Shown here: one piece after another, positions 57,163 through 64,000 of the stretch
Layout of the letters: every line of letters starts with the position of its first letter
Numbering within the stretch: position 1 is the first letter of the stretch
Source of the DNA: Auanema rhodensis
Lineage: Eukaryota > Nematoda > Chromadorea > Rhabditida > Rhabditidae
Assembly: GCA_964057225.1 (NCBI GenBank)
Contig: OZ059899.1
Coordinates: 14,082,501 to 14,146,500, forward strand
Direction: 5' to 3'
DNA length: 64,000 nt
Position numbers and translations under genes: made by a program
The notes under the pieces: model-generated
What the model saw: the letters and a program-made list of their open reading frames with translations, nothing else
Told to the model about the DNA's origin: nothing
Databases searched by the model: none

Positions 57163-59864
57163 CTTGATCTCTTGTCTATCTATCCATCGTTTCCTATCCC
57201 TTTCTCTCATTACTTCGTGTCTCCTTATTTAGATATACACCTCAGGTGCCTCCAAGGTTTTACGTCATCACAATTAATTGCATTTCTCATTTATGAAAAA
57301 TAATCAAAAATAATAAAACATGTAAAGATTCTTGAGATCAATTTTCAGCAATTTCTCAAAAAATGACCCTTCTACAAGTCTGAAGCAATACATATAATTA
57401 GGCAAACTTCTTATCTCTTTTTCAAACCTAAAAACAGTTAATTGGATTAAATTAGATATAATTTATGAGAGTCTTATATGCGAAACAATTAAAATCTAAT
57501 TGTGAAACCTATGTAATCAAGTTATTTTTTCAATGTTCTCTAGTCTTAGAGGAGAACATAGATACTAAAACAGTTGTATTTATAGGATGTTCTCAAGAAA
57601 TACATTCCTCATCCTGATCATACAGGATCGCTGAAAGTTCCAGATCCGTCGCCATTCATCGATGCCAATGCCGTCAGTGTTTTGTGTTGTTATTTTCTTT
57701 TTTTTTCTTTTTTTTCCAAATCAAAAATTGCCTTTTCCTTTCTTTCATCAATTTGAATATAATTTCAGGATTTACTTAGTGCGTATTCGGAAATTGATGA
57801 ATATGAAAATCCTGTGACGAAGAAACTGTTATTGGCATACGATCCATATCGTACGTTTGTCTTCTATTTTTACAAATGTTGGAATAGAAAAATAAAATCA
57901 AAAACTAAATAGTTGTTAAAATGCTCTGTTAGTTTTGGATGTTTTCGAGAGCATTAAGCCGAATTTATCAATTCTGGCTAACCGGTCATGGAATAACGAA
58001 CATACCAAGATCTGATCTATGACATTTTGAAAAAAATCAAAGAACATGACGTTATTCCAACAAATTTTATAATTCGAGTCTCACAATACGGAGAGTTTAT
58101 GTACATTAATAGTTTGTTCTCAGGAGAGATGACCATTTCTGATTCTATTGCCGCCTTCGATCTTAATCCTAAAGTTATCCCATACGAGATAATCCAGGTA
58201 TGTTCCCGTTAATTACCTGAATTTGAAAAATAAAAATCAACACAAATTACAATATGAAATAGAACAACCGCTACCTTCCGCATTAAAATGTAAAATGAAA
58301 TGAGCACGCCACACTTGTGACGTCGTAATTCTGTAAAATGCAAGCCTGTTAGCTTGAGCGCGAAATTTCTTAAATTAAAATAAGAAGTAGACTTTTTAAC
58401 CGAATTGAGAGATATTTAGGCTCGTCTGTTCATTTACATGAATCTCAGAGGACACGAAATCGGACGTAACAGATCTTTTGAAATCAACGTTCATCAAATA
58501 GACAGAGATAATAAGGTTAGACATAATCTTTGATATCATATATCAGTATCACTGATAGCACAATTATTAAAACTGTGACGTAGTATTGAGCATGTTGTTT
58601 AGATATAGCATTTTTCTTTTTCATTCCATTTCATAATTTCTTGATGTCGTTATTTGTTTATCGGGATATAATTTAAAATCAAAATAGAAAACTGGATGTA
58701 TACAAGGCAGTGTCTCTTGATCTTTTTGTGGAAGGATTATTGTAGTTTTTCTTTTCAACAGATTTCAATCTTCTCAATCTCATGATGGCTTCTTCTTCCT
58801 CATCTTCGTTGTCCGTAATGTGATTGTGATTGTGTTTGCACTAAGACTGTTGTGAAGTATGATAATACTCAACTTCACATAAGCTTAATTTCTACTTCAA
58901 CAGATTGTCAAGCTTTTGGCTCATAAGACTACATCTATCGAAACCCCAGCCTTTGTCATTATTGATCTTGCTCCAGAGGATATGGAGAGGTAGGCAATAC
59001 CTAATGAAAACAAGACATTGACAAGAGAGACATTACTTGTCTGGCAGGAAGATATCGGTCAAACTTCAATCGAGATTAATAAATCTTGCCGCTATTTTAA
59101 AAACAGAACAGCGATTATCTCTATCATCTAACAATTATCTTTTTGTTCCAGCTGGAGAAGAAATAACGGATTTGGACTTACCGTTGAAGCTTTCATTGAT
59201 GGTCGTAACGTAGCCGTTCATCCTCAAGATGATATGGAAGAAAGAGTAAGATTATACCAACTTCTATGGCATTTGTTATATTTATCTCAAAATCCAGAAC
59301 ATGATGTTAGACCTTTCTGTTAGAGGGGTTGACAAATCTCGGACCAGACGTAGTAACGACTTGTGTGGTTACGGTATTACCAATGGAACATGCTGCCGTG
59401 AAGACATGGTGGTCAGTCTTTCTCTTCCTTGCACTATGTTTATGTCAACTTCATTCTTCAAAAACTCGCTTTATAGGTTAATTTCCGCGAAATCGGATGG
59501 GACTTTGTGATATCTCCAGGCTATTTTAACGCCTACAAATGTGGCGGAGCGTGTGATAAAATTTCAACGGTTAACTATATTACTTTTCCTAAAATAACTT
59601 CGAAACATGCTTGCAGACCAATCTCCGCTTCAGCCACTCTGTCGTCACACAACGTCGTCATCCTGGCAGTCTGTGCTGCCATGCTGTTGAGTGAGTAAAC
59701 TTGCCCCTTCCACATGTTTAACTTTAATGTAATATTCAAATGAACTTATTTCAATGCTTTCTTTCAGATATACACCACTCCGCCTGCTTTACCGCAACTC
59801 TGACAACTCCTTGACCGTCGCTATGATTAACAACTTGGTTGCTTCAAAGTGCAGTTGTGGTTAA
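56028..59864 (+). CDS. TGF-beta superfamily ligand, activin/myostatin type
   Basis: Eleven exons encode ~364 aa. The first (56028-56111) is a signal peptide, MKLLVLLLLTITAAAYQC. A propeptide follows (DVLKKYIPHPDHTG, SAYSEIDEYENPVTKKLLLAY, ARLFIYMNLRGHEIGR, WRRNNGFGLTVEAFIDG). A furin-type site SRTRR precedes the mature domain. That domain has nine cysteines in the TGF-beta/activin/GDF8 pattern: LC, a TCC pair, FREIGWDFVISPGYFNAYKCGGAC, LCC, and the final KCSC before G-stop. Two cysteines before VNF and nine in total separate it from BMP types (seven). Nematode candidates are DAF-7 or TIG-3; I cannot decide. A 47-nt intron (59570-59616) lies inside the cystine-knot region and has no stop in the incoming frame; splicing is needed to reach the LCC and C-terminal cysteines. 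Confidence 0.9.
56112..57585 (+). other. 1.5-kb first intron of the TGF-beta ligand gene
   Basis: From a gtaagt donor directly after the signal-peptide exon to a tttatag acceptor before DVLKKYIP. It contains a long CT microsatellite. The other introns of this gene range from ~45 to ~350 bp. Confidence 0.8.
57115..57159. repeat. (CT)n microsatellite
   Basis: About 22 perfect CT units within intron 1 of the TGF-beta ligand gene, flanked by further pyrimidine-rich DNA. Confidence 0.9.
59570..59616 (+). other. 47-nt intron in the TGF-beta cystine-knot region
   Basis: It starts gttaac and ends cttgcag. Reading through it gives an open frame with an apparent extra cysteine, but the downstream frame loses the LCC pair. 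Removing it restores the CGGAC...LCC...KCSC spacing of the family. Confidence 0.8.
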
Positions 59865-60657
59865 TGACAACATTTGAGATTGATAAGGCGATCTACTTAA
59901 ACAAAACTATGAATATACTTAACCACCCATAATCCATTCGTCGTTTATTAGTAGTATTAATATCGTGATAATGATACAGGTCCTCTTTGATATTAAATTT
60001 GCCTATTGAATGCTTGACTTATAAAGTTGATTGAACCAATTAAATGATAAACAGAAACTTGTTTTTATTTTATTTTCTGGCACCAGCATTCGATATTTGA
60101 AAGAGAAGGATAGAGCATCAGAAGCCAAGCAGTGTATCAGATTACATGAATGTGGTGTTTCAAACGTATGAACTAACATACTGACAGAGTGGAAGTTGTA
60201 AATATAATTCTTTAAATACTGTAATTGTAATCAGATGTAAACATGAAAAACAAATGCGAAGCTCTGCTTTATATATATTATAATAATATATGCATGACAT
60301 TATAATTTAAAGTCTAACCAACGAGTATTAATGAGGAAAAGCAGGAAAATTAAAAACTATAGGTAGAAGAAGAATAAAACTTTCTGTGCAACACGAAGCT
60401 ACACGAGAAAATCAGTTTTCAATTTACAGATTATGGCGCACCAAATGAAAACCGGAAAATAAACTTCTTTAAGCAGCGTATGACCTACTAGAATTCGAAA
60501 AAAACAGCAACAATAGCTAGAAGAAGGATTTGTTTCACAACGATAATCGAGAAGTGAGCGTGAACAAGAAGATGGTGAATATAAAGAATTAGAAGGAAAC
60601 AACGACGGCGATAAAGAGGGATAAGAGTTGGATGTGTATAGTAAGTCGTGCAACGAC
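59865..60657. other. intergenic, 3' flank of the TGF-beta ligand gene
   Basis: AT-rich to ~60400, then purine-rich on plus. A 137-codon open frame on the minus strand (60399-60812) is Ser/Leu/Cys-rich, as expected from purine-rich DNA on the other strand, and is not called. Confidence 0.45.
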
Positions 60658-60921
60658 ATGAAAAGGGAGGCCGATGATGATGATAATTTGGATGAAGAAG
60701 CAGTATCGTCTAGGAAGACGAACGACAAAAAGGAAGACGAACAACTTTCAAAAAAATACATTGACCCTACATTAGATCTGCTTTTGCTAACAACAGGTAG
60801 AAAGCGTTGCACACAAAAAGCTTTTCAAATAATTAAAGACCGAAACCTCTATTTTGAAACTGTACATTGGATGTATGGATTTAGAATATATATAATAATA
60901 CTCTATTCCAATCGTAACTAA
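60658..60921 (+). CDS. doubtful short ORF with protein-like centre, unrecognised
   Basis: From an ATG at 60658 the frame gives 87 residues: an acidic/lysine-rich start (ADDDDNLDEEAV, KKEDEQ), then KKYIDPTLDLLLLTTGRKR and QKAFQIIKDRNLYFETVHWMYG, then a poor AT-driven tail. The middle looks like a helical repeat; I noticed a faint likeness to the C-terminal repeat of HGH1-type proteins but would not rely on it. It could be the last exon of a gene with upstream exons, a decayed gene, or chance. It ends 23 bp from the stop codon of the convergent LIS1 gene. Confidence 0.3.
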   Translation: MKREADDDDNLDEEAVSSRKTNDKKEDEQLSKKYIDPTLDLLLLTTGRKRCTQKAFQIIKDRNLYFETVHWMYGFRIYIIILYSNRN

Positions 60922-60944
60922 GCAAAGCAGCATAATAGTTCATT

Positions 60945-63453
60945 CTATCGACATTCCCATACTTTACAAGTAGTATCTACACTTCCTGTGATAACATAAG
61001 GAGCGTTTGGATGAAAATCTGAAAATAATTGTTTAAAAACAGGATTAATATGAAGTACACTGACCTAATGATGTCACGAAATGTTGATGAGCATCAATTG
61101 TCTTAGAGCAACGACGAGCTGCTAGTTCCCAAATCTATAAATAGGATATTTATACATTTAAGATTATTATAATCACAAACCCTAAGTGTTTTATCATCGG
61201 CTACGGAAAGCAGATACTTTCCTCGAGGATGGAATTTTAATCCTCGAACCCAATTGTCATGTCCAATTAAATTGAAAAGAACAGTTCCTGACATAGCATC
61301 CCATACCTGCAAAATATTGAATAAAACAATATAAGAAGAGAAATTAGATAATAAAAACCATACCTTAATTGTTTTATCACGAGAACCACTGACAATAACA
61401 TAAGGTTGAGCAGCAGCATCACCCATAGATTTACCATCTTAAAGAAAAACACATTAATTTTATCAAAACTATCAATCATTAAATCAATAAATAGAAACAT
61501 ACTTTCTGATCGAATAGGCTCCAACGCTGTTTCTGGAGCCCATTCTAAGCATTCAACTACATTTTCGTGGTCTCGCAGAGTAGCTTTAACGGATTTGCTT
61601 TGTAAAGACCAAACAATTACAGACTTAAATTGATAAACAAAGGTTAAAATGATAACTTAAACAAAAAACCTGATCAATGCTAGCAGTTGCGAAAAGGCTT
61701 CCGTCAGGATGAACTCTGATCATTCTGACCCATTCAGAATGAGCCCGGAAAGTATGAACACAATATCCTGTCTCGACCTATCAAACATATTTATAAACTG
61801 AGAAAGGGATAATTATATTTTACCTCCCACATCTTAACAGTATGATCCCTACTTGCAGAAAGAATAAAATCACCGGAAGGAACAAAGCAAACAGATGAAA
61901 TGTTGTGATCATGTCCCTTCAAAACTAATATTTAACAGAGACGAAATGAAAACTTAAATCAAACCTTCATCGTTTTCAATGCTCCATAAGCCCCTCCGAA
62001 TTCCCACAATTTGATGGATAAATCAGCAGAACATGAAACTAGAAAAGAGAAGTAAATTTTAAAAAGATTGAAAGTTGATTTACCCAGCAGCTTTCCTGTT
62101 TTGTCGAACGCAACATCTTGGACAGCGTCCGTGTGTCCTTTGAGTGATCTTTCAAACTCGCCAGACTCATAATCCCATATCTGTAATCCATCAGAATAAT
62201 TTTTACGATAAGATTCGCATTAATACCTTTATTGTTGTATCTTCACTGCAACTAGCCATTACTGCCCAGAAAGGATGGAAGACGACCCTATTGATCGGCA
62301 TTCTGTGTCCAGAAAGACTATATCTTTCTGGAGGACGTGGGATCCAATCTCCAGGTTGACGCTTATCTCTGAAGATAGAAAAAAATAAATCTTTATATAT
62401 AAAAAGCAAAAACATACCTGGATGGTGCTCCATGATTGATTTCTCTTTCCGTTTCCGACAACTTGGATTCTAAGTCATTCACTTTCTTTTGTAGGCGAAG
62501 AACTGAAGTCCACTTCTTTTCAAGGATTCCGGAAAGAACTTTGTCATTTTCTCCCTGAAAAAAAAAACAAAATATGATGGCAATAAAGCAAATCAACTCA
62601 CAACTCCAGCTTCTCCCCGGAAAACTTTCAAGGTTTCCATATACCCATTGGTTTGCAAATAATCGGCAACTGCCCGGTTGCTGAAAAAGAATGTTTAATC
62701 GTTTCTCCTTCTATACTAAGTTTTTTTTTATGAATTTCAAGCACGTTGTGTAATTAATGCCACAGAACCAGCGAGCACATAAGAGTCATCGCTCCAAATG
62801 CTCATCAATAGCAAGAAACGTAATTGTTTTTGGGTCCTCTTCGCCTTCAATATAGCTGCATCACATTGGCACAAGGCCCTCATATAATGTAATTTAGCCG
62901 TATGAAACAACGTCAAGCGAGAACTGCTAAATCGATATTGCTGAATGGACAGAAAAAATCGTGAATCGTTATGTCTTCATCATGCTCCAAATTTCTTGAG
63001 TTTAAGAGATCGATCTGCTGAACAGAACAGAGCGAGAGGAAACGGCTTCAGATTCACGCAATCAATGCACCATAGACAAACAAAGAACGAAAGGCGAATT
63101 CATTATTCAGTTAGATAGTGTTGCAAGAAAAACATTGTATTTTGCAGTATTAATAATATATTGCGATCTGATCAACATTTAAGTTGTGAACCATCAATGG
63201 TATTAGCTTTAGGAAAGTACTAACAATGAGTAATCAACAGGTGGTTAATTGTTCTATGAATATTGGGCAAGATGATCATGGTTAATGAAATATATAAGCA
63301 ATTGTGTTAAGTTTTTCCTAATATATATCAAGATATATAAAAATAAATATATTTATATTTATATTTACATAAATTGCAGAAAGAAGGAAGATATATACAT
63401 TTATATATGAATAAAACTTACATTTCTTCTCGAACTTTGTCGGAAATATTCAT
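60945..63453 (-). CDS. lis-1: LIS1, dynein regulator with WD40 propeller
   Basis: About nine exons, full length (~405 aa). The N-terminal LisH motif spans a 740-bp intron: NISDKVREE (63421-63453) joins [14 protein letters not shown] (62602-62682). A coiled coil follows ([24 protein letters not shown]), then seven WD40 repeats: [68 protein letters not shown], a long insertion-containing repeat ([18 protein letters not shown]), [31 protein letters not shown] and [32 protein letters not shown]-stop. LIS1 binds the dynein motor with NUDE/NUDEL in nuclear migration and cell division. A second in-frame ATG six bases upstream (63459) could be the start; the chosen one aligns with the family start. 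Confidence 0.96.
62682..63421 (-). other. 740-bp first intron of lis-1
   Basis: It runs between the 11-codon first exon (donor gtaagt) and the LisH exon (acceptor ttttcag). No gene or repeat is seen inside it. Confidence 0.7.
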
Positions 63454-64000
63454 CTTCATAATACGAGCCACAAAGGGCAAATATATATAAAAATCTTAAA
63501 TACTCAAACTGATGATGGAAAAGCCGTCTTGCTATGGAAACAACCCGTATCGAAGATAGCACCTTAAATCAACTAGACTGTGGCTCTTTTTTACTTTCTG
63601 GCTCTAGCGACGCAACACGCGCTGCGAGAATACTGTAATTAGCAGTGGTCCATTAATCAATCCATAATGATCATAATCAGATATAAACGATGCAATAAAC
63701 ATAAATATCATAAATGAGTAATAATATTGATGATAGGTCACAAAGTGATATAAAAATTAAAAAAGATACAAAAAAGTGGGGGAAAAAGGGGAAAAAATGC
63801 TTTTTTTTGATCGTATTGTATGAATTTCCCATCAGATTTAGAAATTGTTTGGACATGAATATGTGACGGTTCATTTCAATCAAAGTTACGAAGTTTGACC
63901 AACAAATGTTTTTTCTACGAGAAAAACGTAGAAGTTATCAAATAAATAAAACTGATTAACAATGCTAAGAAACATAGATTGTTGTTTAAGCACCTTCTCT
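63454..64000. promoter_or_regulatory. upstream region of lis-1 to the window edge
   Basis: GC-richer patch at ~63600-63625 (GACGCAACACGCGCTGCG) about 150 bp upstream of the LIS1 start is a plausible core promoter. No gene is seen to the window end. Confidence 0.4.

Noticed and set aside
60399-60812. 137-codon open frame on the minus strand, Ser/Leu/Cys-rich
   Set aside because: It lies over purine-rich plus-strand DNA, which gives Ser/Leu/Phe codons on the other strand. It has no domain, and the plus-strand frame is the more protein-like reading.

Overview
The window looks like nuclear DNA of a nematode. It is AT-rich and gene-dense. Most introns are about 45-60 bp with gt...ttttag or tttcag ends, and many start codons sit a few bases behind a splice-acceptor-like AG, as expected where spliced leaders are trans-spliced. 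The proteins are typical of animals (FAK kinase, synaptotagmin, TGF-beta ligand, LIS1, AP-2 mu). One secreted protein resembles nematode SXP/RAL-2 (DUF148) proteins. The genus cannot be told from this sequence, and symbols are borrowed from C. elegans or human orthologues.

Layout: 1-3146 holds no supported gene. At 3.1-4.6 kb is V-ATPase subunit d (-), head-to-head with a focal adhesion kinase (+, 5.1-11.4 kb). At 12-19 kb are a small chromodomain-like protein (+), protein phosphatase methylesterase 1 (-), a 108-aa orphan (+), a PRDM9/SET-17-like methyltransferase (-) and the UFMylation E2 enzyme UFC1 (+). A 3.1-kb non-coding stretch precedes an R3H/SUZ protein (+, 21.5-23.7 kb), followed by mitochondrial ribosomal protein L18 (+). 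A four-gene minus-strand cluster (RPRD1/CID, DRG1, TM2D2, AP-2 mu; 26.1-32.2 kb) has gaps of only 224-284 bp and may be an operon. Then come a secreted protein with an internal duplication (+) and a four-helix membrane orphan (+).

The region 36.9-48.8 kb is one synaptotagmin-family gene (-) with very long introns full of GA/CT microsatellites. Its mirror neighbours are ribosomal protein S29 and TRAPPC11 (+), only 174 bp apart and so another operon candidate. The right end holds a complete TGF-beta/activin-type ligand (+, 56.0-59.9 kb), a doubtful short ORF, and LIS1 (-).

Most genes are housekeeping or signalling genes with clear families. I found no prokaryotic-style system, CRISPR array, transposon or viral insertion. 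The most unusual items are the kinase without an autophosphorylation linker tyrosine, the synaptotagmin with a cysteine-cluster N terminus in place of a clear transmembrane anchor, the duplicated secreted protein, and several unrecognised small genes. Intron and exon limits were worked out by eye from reading frame, splice signals and family alignment recalled from memory; none was tested by a search or by transcripts.
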